Shown piece after piece: positions 24,300 to 40,949 of a stretch of DNA of 64,000 bases. Origin of the DNA: Tolypeutes matacus (Eukaryota; Chordata; Mammalia; Cingulata; Chlamyphoridae); NCBI GenBank assembly GCA_026826555.1, contig JAKSZT010033094.1, positions 1,443,723 through 1,507,722 of the forward strand. The letters are read 5' to 3'. The position numbers and the translations under genes are program-made. The stretch's first letter is position 1. Every line of letters starts with the position of its first letter. The notes under the pieces were generated by a model. The model was not told the DNA's origin. It searched no databases and was given only the letters and a program-made list of their open reading frames with translations.

Positions 24300-26461
24300 A
24301 AGTAATTCCTTGACAGTAATAACATTGAATATTAATTGATTAAACTCTCCAATCAAGAGACACAGATTGGCAGAAAAGATAAAGAAATATAGCCCATCTA
24401 TATGCTGTCTACAGGAAACTCACCTAAGACCTAGGGAAGCAAGGAGGTTGCAAATGAATGGTTGGGAGATATTTTACTAGCAAACAATAACCAAAAAAGG
24501 GCAGGAGTAGCTTTACTAATATAGGACAAATTAGACTTTAAGTGCAAAGCTATTGTAAGACAAAGGACACTATATAATAATAAAAGGGGTAATCTGTCAA
24601 GAAGAAAGAACAATCATAAACATCTATGCACCTAACCAGGACACCTCAAAATGCATGAGGCAAATATTAGAAAAGCTAAGTGGAGAAATAGATGCCTCTA
24701 CAGTTATAGTGGGGGACTTTAACATACCATTATCACCATTAGACAGAACATCTTGACAGAGGATCAATAAAGAAACAGAGATCTTGAATAATACACTAGA
24801 GGATCTAGACCTAATACAGAATATATATATAGACATATACAGAATATTACCCCCAAATACAGCAGAACATACATTCTTCTCGAGCATACATGGATCATTC
24901 TCCAGGATAGATCACATGCTAGGCCACGGAAGAACTCTCAATGAATTCAGAAAGATTGAAATTACACAAAGTAATTTCTCTGACCACAATGGAATGTAGC
25001 TGGAAACCAGTAAGTGTCAGAGAACCAGATTAGGCACAAAGATATGGAAGTTAAACAACAATTTTAGACAATCAGTGGGTCAAGGAGGAAATTGTGAAAG
25101 AAATCAGTAACTACCTTGAAATGAATGAAAATGACAATACAATGTATCAAAACCTTGGGATGTAGCAAAATCAGTGTTGAGAGGGAAATTTATAGCCATA
25201 AATGCCTATATTAAAGAAGAGCTAAAATCAAACAGCTAACTGCACACCTGGAAGAATTAGAAAAAGAACAATGATCTACTCCCAAAGCAAGTAGAAAGAA
25301 GGAAATAACAAAGATTAGAGCAGAGCTAAATGAAATTGAAAATAACCACTAGAAAAAAATAAACAAAATAAAAAGCTGGTTCTTTAAGAAGATTAATAAA
25401 ATTGACAAATCCTTAGCTAGACTAATAAAGAAAAAAGAGAGAAGATGCAAATACATAAAATAAGATACAAGGAAGGGGTTATCACCACTGACCCCACAGA
25501 AACAGAGTACCATAAGAGGATACTTTGAAAAAATTGTATGCCAACAAAATGGATAACTTAGATGAAATGGACAAATTCCTGGAAATATACAAACATCCTA
25601 TATTGATGAAAGAAGAAACTGATTAACTTAACAGACCAATCAGAAGTAACAAGATTGAATTAGTCATCAAAAACCTCCTAAACAAGAAGAGCCCAACACC
25701 AGATGTCTTCACAGGTGAATTCAACCAAACATTCCAGAAAGAACTAACACCAATCCTGCTTAAACTCTTCCAAAAAATAGAAGGGGAGAGAACATTACCT
25801 AACTCATTCTCTGATGCCAACATCACCCTAATACCAAAGCCACACAAAGACACCACAAGAAAGGAAAACTATCGTACAATCTCTCTAATGAACCTAGATG
25901 CTAAAATCTGCATCAGAATACTTGCTAATCATATTCAACAACACACCAAATGAATTATACACCATGACCAAGTGGGTTTCATCCCTGGTATGCAATCAAT
26001 GTAATGCACCACATTAACATAGTGAAGTAAAATCACATGATCATCTCTATTGATGCAGAGAAAGCATTTGACAAAATACACCACCCTTTCCTGATTAAAA
26101 AAAACAAACAAACTTCAAAAGATAGGAATAGAAGGAAACTTCTTCAACATAATAAAGGGTATATATGAAAAACCCACAGCTATCATCATATTCATAATGA
26201 AATGCTAAAAGTTTTCCCTGCCCACTGTCACTGCTCTTTAAGTGTTTGAGCACTTAGGCAAGAAAAAGATAAAAGGCATCCAAATTGGAGAGGAAGAAGT
26301 AATAATTTCACTATTTGCAGATTACATGATTGTATACCTCAAAAGCCCTGAGACATGTACAACAAAGCTTCTAGAGTTTATAAATGAGTTCAGTAAATTG
26401 GCAGGATATAAGATCAATGAGCAAAAATCAGTAGCATTTATGTATACCAATAATGAGCAAT
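24300..26461 (+). mobile_element. L1 ORF2 remnant (endonuclease and RT), forward
   Basis: The endonuclease region includes an open stretch at 24784-24999 (TFFSSIHGSFSRIDHMLGHG; the SxxSRIDH active-site segment). RT text follows, with an [16 protein letters not shown] motif near 26308, where the catalytic ADD is altered to ADY. It is ended by a SINE at 26462. It is non-functional. Confidence 0.88.
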
Positions 26462-26830
26462 GGGGAAGTGGATGTGGCTCAAGCAGTTGGGCACTTGACT
26501 ACAACATGGGAGGTCATAGGTTCAGTTCCTGGTGCCTCCTAAAGAAAATGAGCAAGTCAGGTGACATGATGCGCTGGCAAGGCAAGCTGATGCAGCAAGA
26601 TGATGCAACGAGCTGATACAAAAAAGAGACACAAGGAAACAATGGGAAACACAACAAGCAGGTAGCAAAGGTGACTCAAGCCATTGGCACCTCCCTCCCA
26701 CCTAGGAGGCCCCGGGTGCTGTTCCTGTGCCTCCTAAAAAGATGAGCACAAGGCGAATGGACACAGAGATCAGACAGTGAGCACAAACAATGAGGGGGGG
26801 AATAAATAAACTAAATATTTAAAAAACACT
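26462..26830 (+). mobile_element. Long DAS-type SINE, forward
   Basis: The head GGGGAAGTGGATGTGGCTCA is followed by a second tRNA-like block near 26660-26740 and an ATAAATAAACTAAATATTTA tail. It terminates the ORF2 copy. I found no clean target duplication, so the L1 3' side was probably deleted. Confidence 0.8.
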
Positions 26831-26835
26831 GTGTA

Positions 26836-27185
26836 TATATTTTCCCCCAAATCCCCACACATCATGGTATCATAAACCTTCCTGTTAATCTGACCCACCT
26901 CTGGCTGACAAAGAGACAAGGCCAATAAGACATGTTCAGGGTTTCTCCTATTTCACTCATTGTTTTAATTTCCCAGGAAGATCCCCTAACAGCCTAGGAA
27001 AGTCAGAAGAAATGGTTTCTAGAACAAGAGAAATAAGATGACTTCAAGGAGCTACCTGAACACACTCCTAGTATTATGAGAGGAAATAACTGGATGCAGA
27101 TGAATCCAACACTCGACTGAAATTTCTGAATTCTAAATCCATCGGGAATCTCAAGACTACTGATTTTGTGCAGCAAGGAGACATT
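26836..27185. other. Unclassified spacer
   Basis: About 350 bp of apparently unique sequence without a convincing ORF, repeat match or RNA signature. Confidence 0.4.
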
Positions 27186-27201
27186 AAGAATTCTAATTCC
27201 C

Positions 27202-27394
27202 TTGGGAAGCGGCTGTGGCTCAATCAGTAGGGCTCCCGTTTACCATATGGGAGGCCCCGGGTTCGGTTCCCGGGGCCTCCTGGTGAAGGCAAGCCCGCCC
27301 GCACGGCGTGGTTAGCTGACCCAGCGAGCACAAGCAGCAAGGGGGTGATAAATGAATAAATAAATAAAATCTTTAAAAAAAAAAAAAAAAAAAA
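27202..27394 (+). mobile_element. DAS-type SINE, forward, young copy
   Basis: The best-preserved SINE in the window. It has the head GGCTGTGGCTCAATCAGTAG, box B-like GGGTTCGGTTCCCGGGGCC, a body and a 23-bp poly(A). The 16-bp duplication AAGAATTCTAATTCCC is perfect at 27186-27201 and 27395-27410. It belongs to the same subfamily as 14799-14985. Confidence 0.95.
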
Positions 27395-27489
27395 AAGAAT
27401 TCTAATTCCCACCTTTCCTGAATTCTCCATCCATACCTGGAAATATCTCCATCCCAAGGCTTCTGGATCTTCAGTTGCTGCAATTGTTT

Positions 27490-28990
27490 CTAAAAATTTT
27501 AGTTAAGATACAATTCACATCATAAAATTTACATTTTTAAGTGAACAATTCAGTGGTTATCAGCATATTTTGAAGATTGTTCAGTCATCACTGCTATATA
27601 ATTGCAGAACATTTTCATCACCCCCAAAGGAATCCCTTTACCTACTTGGAACCATTCCCATGCATAGGTCCCTTGCCTCTCTTTCCTGCTGCTGACATAG
27701 ACTTATTTTTTGTCGATCTGGGTTTGCCTATTCTTAACATTTCATATAAATGAAATCATATGATTACCTTTTGTGACTGTTTTCTTGCACTTTGCATATG
27801 TTCAAGATTCTTATATGTTGGAAGATGTATCATAAAAAAGAAAATGATTCCTTTTTAAGGATGAATAATTTTCCATTAGCAGATATGGTATATTTTGTTA
27901 ATTCACTCATCAGTTTATGGAGATTTGGATTATTTCCACTTTTGGGCTATTATGTATAAAGCTGCTATGAACATTCATGTACAAGTTCTTGTGCAAACAT
28001 TTTCAATTATCAAAGGTGTGGTGGTTTGGAGCTATTTCCCCAGAAAAACATGTTCTTAAACTTAATCCATTCCTGAAGTTGTGAACTCATTGTAAGACAT
28101 TTTGATACAATTACTTTATTTAGTTTGTGGCCCAACCCAATCAGGAAACTTACCAGATAAATGATTTGCAATTACTTTTTCCCATTGTGTGAATTTTCCT
28201 TTAAATTTCCTGGTAATGTCCATTGAAGCATAAACATTTTTCATTGTGATGAATTCTAATTTATCTGTTTTATCATTTGTTTGTGCTTTTGTTGTCATAT
28301 TTTATAAACCAATACCTAATCCAAGGACACATATTTATATCTATGTTTTCTTCTAAGACTTTTTTATAAAATTAGATCTCATATTTATGTAGCTTACCCA
28401 TTTGAGAATATTTTATATATTATGTGAACTAGGGATTCAACTTCATTCTTTGGCATGTGGCTATCCAGTTGTCCCAGCGCCATTTGTGAAAGAATTATAG
28501 TTTCACAATTGAATTGTCATGGCACTATTGTTGGAAATAAAATGATCATAAATATGATGACTTATTTCTGACTGCCAATTCTATTCTGTTGCTCTAAATG
28601 TTCTTATGCCACTCCTACACACTCTTTATTACCGTAGCTATGTCTTCTGACTTGTAATTTGGAAGTGTTAGTCTTCCAACTTTACTTCTTTCTTTCAATA
28701 ATGTTTTGTTTTGTTTATTATGGGCCCCTTGCACCTTTGCATGAATTTTAGGACCAGCTCATCAATCTCTGCAAAATACCAACTGAGATTTTGTAAAGAA
28801 TCAGTTTGGGAGTATTTTCATCTTAATATTCGGTCTCCCAACTCATAAACAAGGGGTGTGTTTTACACCAGTAATCATTTCAAACGTTGAAAGTAGGGCC
28901 CATATGGTTGCCTGTTCACTTTGTTTACATCTCCCACATTTGTACCAGTATACATCAGGTTTGCCAAACCACTGAATTTGGTTGGATTTT
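27490..28990 (-). mobile_element. Old L1 3' half, reverse
   Basis: Reverse L1 3'-region text (complement of the segments about CAATTCACATCATAAAATTT and GGCTATCCAGTTGTCCCAG), strongly diverged. Frame 28116-28298 (minus) retains a short ORF2 piece. An LTR fragment interrupts it at 28017-28140. Confidence 0.75.
28017..28140 (+). mobile_element. LTR 5' fragment
   Basis: TGTGGTGGTTTGGAGCTATT followed by CCCCAGAAAAACATGTTC is the start of an ERV-L/MaLR-like LTR. Only about 125 bp remains. Confidence 0.5.
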
Positions 28991-29367
28991 TTACCAAGTC
29001 TTATGGTGACAATTTAATGCCTATCTATAAATTTCCTTTTGTGATGTTAGAGAAAACCTCCATTTTGAAAATCTACCTTCTGCATTGTACAGAAGCACAT
29101 GTCTTTAATGTCCCCAGGCAAAAAAAGCCTTACAATTAATTTAATGTTTACACTTTAGAATGCAACTTAATTGAGAGGTCCTGACAAATGGAGGGACCTA
29201 TTAAATTTTTTAGTAAAATGTTGATTTTGTCTTGTGCAGAACATGCTCTTTAACTTAGTAATACTTTTTAGAGAGATGTTTTATTATAGTAGCTATAATA
29301 ATCCTTAATCATAAAATCTCTGAAATTCTTGTAATTGTTTCCATATCTATTGAAAGTTGTTTCCAAA
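28991..29367. other. AT-rich spacer
   Basis: No supported gene or repeat. A 72-codon frame at 28921-29139 has no recognisable domain and is taken as chance. Confidence 0.4.
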
Positions 29368-29917
29368 TGTGGCTGTTGACATTATTACAAATCCCCAAAA
29401 GAGAAAGATTATGTAAACTAATCTATTCTGGGTGTGGTACCCTTTCTATTAGATTCAGCTGAGGTGTCCTTGATTAAATTTCCTGTTAAGATTAGGGCTT
29501 TGATTCAACCATGTCAGTAAGGCATTACTCTAGTTGAGTTCCTGCCCCTTTAGTGGGCTGATATAAATGGACACTCACTCAAAAAGACACACGGAAGAAA
29601 GAGAGCTGTCATTTTTGATCCTGAAGGTCTGAGGAGTGGTAAGCCATTTGCTTGATAGCAGCTAAAGAGAATAGAGCACCTGAGAAGGCCCAGAAAGAAA
29701 TGAGCCCCATGCCAGAGACTGATATATAGGAAGCCCTGAAAGACCAGAGATCACAACCATCTTGCTTCAACACATGGAAACTATGGTGAGAAAGCAACCT
29801 TGAGTTGGACTCTTTAGGGCCTTGTAACTGTAAGCTTTTGCCCCAAATAAATACTGTTTATGGAAACCAACAGATTTCTGGTACTTTGTATCTGTACTCC
29901 TTTGGCAGACTAATACA
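29368..29917 (+). mobile_element. LTR, forward
   Basis: Starts TGTGGCTGTTGACATTATTA, carries an AATAAATACTG signal near 29846 and ends GGCAGACTAATACA. It is homologous to the LTRs at 15482-16100 and 52948-53591 but more diverged. A short second LTR-like terminus (GAGAACCCTAACACA at 29947-29960) follows it. Confidence 0.75.
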
Positions 29918-29960
29918 GAATTTGGTAGTCAGTTCTGTTTCCCTAGAGAACCCTAACACA

Positions 29961-30830
29961 GCTTGGTACCAAGAGTGGTTGATAAACAGAATCTTAAAAA
30001 TAGGATTTCTAAAGTGGTTCTGGCATTTTTGCAGTTGGCTATCAATTATGATTGGATTCAGGGGCACTAACTCCCTTTCCAATAATCAAGAGGCCACTGA
30101 CAGTCCATGGTGTGATTTGGCAATGGAGATATGCAAAATATCATCACTGGATTCAACTACTTCGATGCTTATACGAGGCAATGATCTGGGTGAGAGTGTT
30201 TTCAACACCTTAACAGAGCTTTGTGGAGTCAAAAGGTACAATGATGTTGGCTATCTGTTCCTAAATACTCTGGATATAGTCACAAAAGAAAGGGATAAAC
30301 TAAAGGATTCAAATTTGCAACTTAAATGCCCCATGAATTGAAAATCTCTGTGTTCTGAAAGAAAATCTTGTTCTGTGCTGCCAGACTTCAGATCCCTGAA
30401 AAACAGACTCAGTCTCATTGTATGATTAGCAGAGATACAACAGAAACTAAAATCTCAGCCTCACAGGGTGTCTGCTGTTAAAGTGAGGGTATTGATTGGA
30501 AATGAGTAGAACCCTGAGGTTTGGGATGGAGACATATGGGTTGATATCGGTGGGGACAGTGAAACCTTAAATTCTGAGACTTTGCCAGATAAACCTGTGA
30601 TCTGCCCTGTGCAGACCAATGTCAATCTTGTATCACCCTCCAGCCTGCCCCAGGGAGTCTGGCCCTCCTCCCTGGCAGGTACCAGCCAAATTCCAGCCTG
30701 CACTGCCAAACCACCACTCTGCCCTGAGGAGTCTACCATCCAACCTATCTGAAGAGATTAACTTATCACTAATTTGTGAGGAATCCATCCAGGGATGAAG
30801 AATGGGATTGTCATTGTCCTGACAGTCACT
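29961..30830 (+). mobile_element. ERV-L/MaLR-like internal region remnant
   Basis: The first bases contain TGGTACCAAGAGTGG at 29964-29978, which matches 14 of 15 positions of the complement of the tRNA-Leu(UAA) 3' end, the primer site typical of ERV-L elements. The following about 850 bp reads as a decayed gag-like coding stretch: the open frame ending at 30341 has a charged helical segment (TKERDKLKDSNLQLKC), with stops afterwards. No RT or integrase is seen. No 3' LTR is visible nearby. Confidence 0.6.
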
Positions 30831-33170
30831 AAAAATGCTTTATATGTAATGCAGCAAATTACAGGACTGGTAGAAGAGACATCCTTAAAAATCAGTTGCA
30901 ATAGGTACAAAGAAAAAAAAAATAGGTACAAAGATTAGAAAGTTTATGAAGGATCCAATTATATTTCAGAAATTTACCTAAATTCATGTTACTGAAATTT
31001 GAGATGTCTTTTAACTACTGACAAGGTCACATAATGCAATGCTTTCCATGAAGTATATGTTAGTTTGGCTGAATGTGCTTCTATATTCTCAATAAAACAT
31101 CTTTTATGGAAATCACATCATCCCATGCTTTAACTTATATCAGGGAGAACTACTTCAAGTGTGGATTTTTAAACCATAGCTTGGTAATAGAAGCCAAGGA
31201 TTTATATCATCACCACACATGGACTAACTGAAAGAAGACATGCTGAAATATGCCTCTGTTAATCTTGTGTCATTAGAGAATACATTCATTCATGTAGGTT
31301 CCTTGCATTTAATATCCATATATTTATATAAACAACATGTCTGTGCAAGTGGGAGAGCACCCCACACTCCCCACAGTTCTTGACAAAATGGATAGACTAG
31401 ACTTGCATTGAATCTATAGATCATCTGAAGGAAGACTGATGCCTTAAGAATACTGAGTGTTTGAATACGTGTGTTGTATCTTGCATATACATAGACCTCC
31501 TTTAAATTCTGAGTAGTATTTTAACTGTAGAGTTTTACAGGACTTCAATCTGTTTTTTTCTGGTTTCATAAATTAGTATAAGTATTTAAGGTATTCTGGA
31601 AATTGAACACTGCCCACATCTTCAATGTACTTCCATATCCTTGTTTGTTTTAATCTGTTCTAGTTGAAAATAGCCACCCTACAACAAAATTCTAACATAC
31701 GGAAAAATACAGTGCCAGATTATAGATTCTGACAATATTTTTTTGCCAATGTATGCATAACTCTTAAGGGCTAAAACATTTTTCTTTTATTTAAATATTA
31801 ATTTTTAATCTCTTTCTTAAGTTTTAATGCCAATATTAAATGGGTAATAAAAAATTTATATATAATCATATTTCTAAAATGTTACTTTATCTATGTTTCT
31901 CTAAATCCCTGGTGCGCACATATTTGTTGTAATATTAACATGAGTAATACACATCATTTTCTGTTCTTTAAGTTTCAGTTTACATTCAAAATTATTTTCC
32001 AACATATCCAAATATTTCTGTTAAGAGTTACATAAAACTATAATTTGGCCAACTTAGATTTTCCAGCAACAAGCTTTGATGCTTACATATATGAAAATAC
32101 TAATCTATTGAGTTGAATCTCATTTCATATTCTTACAAAATTCTTCATCAAATATGCCCGTCACTTCACATTCCTACATTGCTTTATTACATTTTTTCAA
32201 TCATAAGGCTTTTTCAAAATTCCGGATTCTTTGCTGAATTGAGTACATATAAATTGTATTATTTTCCAATCTGGGTTTTCTGGTGTGAAATCCAGCCGAA
32301 GGTTTACCTATTTTCCCTACAGGATGGTGGACTCCTCAGTAAAAGAATATTAAAGCTACTAGGAAATGAGTGCTCATAGAACATTTTCCATCTTATATGA
32401 CCGGAAAAGTGTTTTAAATAATGTGAATTCCTGCATACCCTACAAAGGTTGCTGTATGAATATTTCATGTGATTTTCACTGATTTAACTTTTCCAGCATG
32501 AATTATCTGGCACTTCCCCTAGGGGTTTTGTCCTTCTAGTAAGTACTTAGTAAGTTTTAGAAGTTATTCCTACACTGTATTTTCTTTTGCACACCAAGGT
32601 TGGTGCTTGAGTTAATGGTTGTACAGAATGATTATAAACCTGGTGTTTCTCTCCTGATTTTGTGTTCACTTATTTCATTTAAATGATATAAATTCAGGCT
32701 TCCCCACACTGATTTCAGATGTAGAATTTCTCTCACATGGCATTTCTCTAGTTTATTTATACCTTATAGTAGGTAAAGACTCTTCTACTTTTATTATATT
32801 TATGTTGTTACTTCACTCATTTTATATCATCAAACCATCAATAGATTTTGCTACAAATAGGATATTGTATGGATTTTCAGTATGAGTTTGTTTAGATAAG
32901 AGGAAGTATTAAGGATGATGAAAAGTTCTTCAATATTGATTACAAACATAGTGTTTCTTCAATGTGTGAGTTCTGTGGTGTGTTAAATGTTAATTTTATG
33001 ACTCTAATCTCTTCTGTACACTGAATAATGTTAGAGTGCTATCATATCATCAGGTCAGAACATTGCCTGACGGCTTCCCATATACATGCCCTTTATAGGT
33101 TTGTAAGTTGTTTTATGCTGTATAAAGTTACAAAATAAGCTTATGTTTTCTGCATTCATTTGAAGACATT
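30831..33170. other. Gene-poor AT-rich stretch downstream of the zinc-finger gene
   Basis: Mostly unclassified AT-rich DNA with an old reverse L1 fragment at about 31380-31660. On the minus strand it should contain the 3' UTR of the zinc-finger gene. The nearest minus-strand AATAAA I see below the stop is at 32752-32757, a candidate poly(A) signal. Confidence 0.4.
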
Positions 33171-33408
33171 CATACAGTTCCTCGTAAATATGGGTATATT
33201 CATGTCATCTAAAGTCAAATGAGTGAAAACTTTTCCACATACACAATATTCATATAGTTTCTCATTGTGAATTCTCTTATGGTGCAAAGGGCTAAACAGT
33301 GAGTTTTTCCACATAGATGACATTCACAGGATTTCACTTGAGGATGAGAGGGCTTTCATGTTTTCTAAGGTCAGAACAATGGGTGAAGGCTTTCCCACAT
33401 AGGGTTTC
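33170..33408 (-). pseudogene. Decayed C-terminal zinc fingers beyond the stop codon
   Basis: After the TAG at 33409-33411, minus-strand text still encodes finger fragments in shifted frames: LCGKAFTHCSDLRKHE just after the stop, then CECHLCGKTHC, then KLYEYCVCGKVFTHLTLDD. The ancestral array therefore continued for at least three more fingers, now lost to the stop and later frameshifts. This part is probably 3' UTR today. Confidence 0.8.
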
Positions 33409-38066
<4,658 letters not shown>

Positions 38067-38078
<12 letters not shown>

Positions 38079-38126
38079 TGTCAATAGCTCAGCTGAGAAA
38101 TGTCTTCCTCTGCATCTCCTTTACAA
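38067..38126 (-). other. Start-codon exon of the KRAB zinc-finger gene
   Basis: On the minus strand, TTTTCCAG precedes an exon that ends ATGCAACCTATG followed by the donor GTGAGT (38061-38066). The frame MQPM joins at phase 0 to the KRAB-A exon. The upstream 5' end may lie further away if the acceptor-like site is not used. An in-frame TGA precedes the ATG. Confidence 0.65.
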
Positions 38127-38205
38127 CTGGAAAACCAGTAGTCAAGCAAACTGAGAATGTACAAAGAAACCATGAGGCTACTGTCTTGTGCACAATTTCC
38201 AGCTC

Positions 38206-38283
38206 TTTGCATATTTTAGTGAATTCATATAAGTGAGCTCATACAATAGTTATTTCCTGTCTAGCTTATTTCACTCAACATGC
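38206..38283. repeat. 78-bp near-identical duplication, copy 1
   Basis: Matches 39589-39666 at 77 of 78 positions in the same orientation; only TATTTTAG versus TATTCTAG differs. Copy 2 is embedded in a long reverse L1; copy 1 has no L1 text on its right side (38284 onward). Confidence 0.85.
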
Positions 38284-38715
38284 AATCAATAGGAACATGA
38301 AGTATAACCAAGTGAAATATGGTGAGGATCCTCCTCTTCCAGAGCCAAAATTAAGAAATCCTTTGCCTTCTTATTTTTTATTATAAAGATACGAATAAAA
38401 CTTCATTGTACAGGTAAGTTATGATTTTTTTTAAATTAGAGAAGTTGTAGAGTTACAGAAAAATCATGCAGAATATAATTTCCACATACCATCTGATCCT
38501 CACATCCATAGTTGTCCCTATTGTTTCTCTATCATTAACATGTAGCATTAGTGTGGTCCTTTGGTTAAAATTCATGGAACGTTATTACTATAATACTAAC
38601 TATAATAAAATGTTTACATTAAAGGTTCACTCTTTGTGTTACACTTTATGGTCTTTTTAAGTTTTTATTATGGTAAAAGATATAAAACCTGAAATTTTCC
38701 ATTTTAACCACTTTC

Positions 38716-39401
38716 TTTTTTTTTTTTTTTTTTCCTTTTTTCTTTTCTTTTCTTTTTTCTTTTTTAAGGATTTATTTATTTATTTACTTTTATCCATTTT
38801 TACACCCCTTCCCTCCCCCCCCCCCGTTTTTGCTGTTTCTGTGTCCATTGGCTGGGCAACTCTGTGTCCATTTTCTGCCCTCTCTTCTCATCCTTCTCCT
38901 CCTGTCTTCACTGGGATTCAATCCTTGGAATCTCTGATGTAGGAGAGAGGCATCCTGCCTGCGCCACCTTAGGTGCTGGTTTATCGGTGCGTCTCATCTT
39001 GCCTCTCCCTTGTGTCACTCTCCTATTATGTCATCATCTTGCTGTGTGGCTCGTGGGAACTGGTGGTGCGCCCGCGCACAGGGCCTGGTGGCCCACGCAC
39101 CTTCTATATATTTTTAAAATTTTTACCAGGAGGTCCCGGGGATCGAACCCAGGTCCCTCCATATGGGAGATGGACGCCAACCAGATATAGCCCCCTGCTA
39201 TATCTCTTAAGGTTGAACAGAGATACCCAGAGTTACAGTCTTTTCCCATACAGGATGGTCATATAATAAATCAGGCTTAGTTTATCACCAGCATTCTAAA
39301 AACCAGACCTAGGGAGGAAAACGAGGTCTGGGGACACATGCATGGTTTCTAATATAGCGAATGTTTAGCCTACCCTGATTATCACAAAATCAGGACAGTG
39401 A
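38716..39401 (-). mobile_element. Chimeric SINE: about 210-bp unknown 5' module plus DAS-like SINE
   Basis: One insertion bounded by the perfect 15-bp duplication ATTTTAACCACTTTC (38701-38715 and 39402-39416), with its A-tail as a T-run at the left. Read on the minus strand it starts with about 210 bp not found in the other SINEs (39190-39401). A tRNA-like block follows (GGGTTCGATCCCCGGGACC near 39140), then a second block and the tail. The 5' module has two perfect inverted repeats, CCAGACCT/AGGTCTGG (39305-39339) and CCTGATT/AATCAGG (39373-39394). Confidence 0.75.
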
Positions 39402-40047
39402 ATTTTAACCACTTTCAAATATACAATTTAGTGGTACTACTTACATTCACAATGTTGTACTACCATTGCAACCATCAATTACCAAAAGTTTTCCATCATT
39501 CCAAAACAAAATTATAAGCATAAACTGCCCATTCCCTAAACCCCACCTTGGCCCGGTAGCCTATGTTCTAGTTTCTAAATGTACACAGTTTGCATATTCT
39601 AGTGAATTCATATAAGTGAGCTCATACAATAGTTATTTCCTGTCTAGCTTATTTCACTCAACATGCTGTCTTGCAGGTTCATCCACATTGTAGCACATTT
39701 GGAACCTCAGTCATTCTTATGGCTGAATAATATTCCCTTTTATGTATACATGCTTTGCTTACCCATTTATCTGTTGATGGACACATGCATTGCTTCCATC
39801 TTCTCACTACTGTGTATAATGCTGCTTTGAACATCAGCATGTGTGCAAATACCTGTTGGAGCCCTTGCTTTTACTTCTGTTGAATATATACCTAGGAGTG
39901 GAATTTCCAGGTCATATGGCAATTCTACACTTCTCTTTCTGAGGAACTGCCAGGCTGTTTTCCACAGCGACTATCATTTTATATTGCCATCAGCACTGAA
40001 TATTTTTATTTCTCTACATATACTCCAACACTTGTTATTTTTTTAAA

Positions 40048-40495
40048 ACTATCTTTCGCAAACACTAATTTCCCCCCACAAAAGGCATATTCAGATCCCG
40101 ATCCCTAGTTCTGTTGTTGTGAACTCATTTATGAATAAGACCTCTGAAATATTAATAAAGTGTGCCCAAACTGAATGAGGGTGGGCCTTAATCCAATAAG
40201 GCTAACATCCTTAAACGCAAAGTGAAATGGACACAGAGGAAGCCACTTGGAGGAAGCCATGGGGAGTAGTCAGGAGCTGGAAGAAAATGAAGCAAAGAGA
40301 AAGAACACTCAGCCTTGTGTAATCCCCTGTAACAAAAACACACAGAAACCCCAACTGTACCAACCAGCATAAACATACTGGCCTGATAAGAAGCAAGCTT
40401 TCTAGCCTCTGAAACTGTGAATGAATAAATCCCTGTTGTTAAGCCAAACCATTGTACATTTATTTTAACAGTTTGAAAACAAAATTAGTAGCCCT
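40048..40495 (+). mobile_element. MLT1-like MaLR LTR
   Basis: Contains the order typical of MaLR LTRs: CCCCACAAAAGGCATATTCA, then GGGTGGGCCTTAATCCAATA, then TCTAGCCTCTGAAACTGTGA with AATAAATCCCTGTTGTTAAG. It interrupts the reverse L1, whose text resumes at about 40500. Confidence 0.75.
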
Positions 40496-40949
40496 TCTAT
40501 TGCTTGTGAAAGGGTATCTCATTTTGGTTTTCATTTGCATTTCCATAAGGGCTGATGATTTTGACAAGCTTTTCATGTGGCTATTGGCCACTTGTAGATC
40601 TTCTTTGGAAAAATGAGTTTTCAAGTCTTTGGCCCATTTTCGATTTGTGTTGTTTCACTTTATGTCGTGTTGTAGGATTTCCTTGCATTAAGTATATTAA
40701 ACCATTAACAGATATGGTTTCCAAATTTTGTCTCACATTTGCTGAGATATCTTTTTACTTTCATTTAAAAGTTCTTTGAAAAACAAAAGAAATTAATATT
40801 GATAAAATCACATTTTTCTCTTTTTTCTTTTCTTTGTTTTGCTTATGGTGTGAAGCATAAGGAAGCATTACATAACATAAGGTCATGAAGAGCCTTCTCC
40901 ATTTTCGTTTAGGAGTTTCATACATTACAATTTTTTATCAAGTACAACA

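Larger units (their letters stand above)
38590..40945 (-). mobile_element. L1 3' half, reverse, with two insertions
   Basis: Reverse L1 3'-UTR and ORF2 C-terminal text at 38590-38700, 39417-40047 and 40500-40945. It is interrupted by the chimeric SINE (38716-39401) and a MaLR-like LTR (40048-40495). It is diverged and has no usable frame. Confidence 0.8.

Noticed and set aside
20735..26461. A functional L1
   Set aside because: Both ORFs are interrupted many times, the RT motif is altered and the 3' end is cut by a SINE.
29805..30341. A 178-codon host gene
   Set aside because: The frame starts in an LTR, crosses the primer site and runs into ERV-L-like gag text. It is retroelement sequence.
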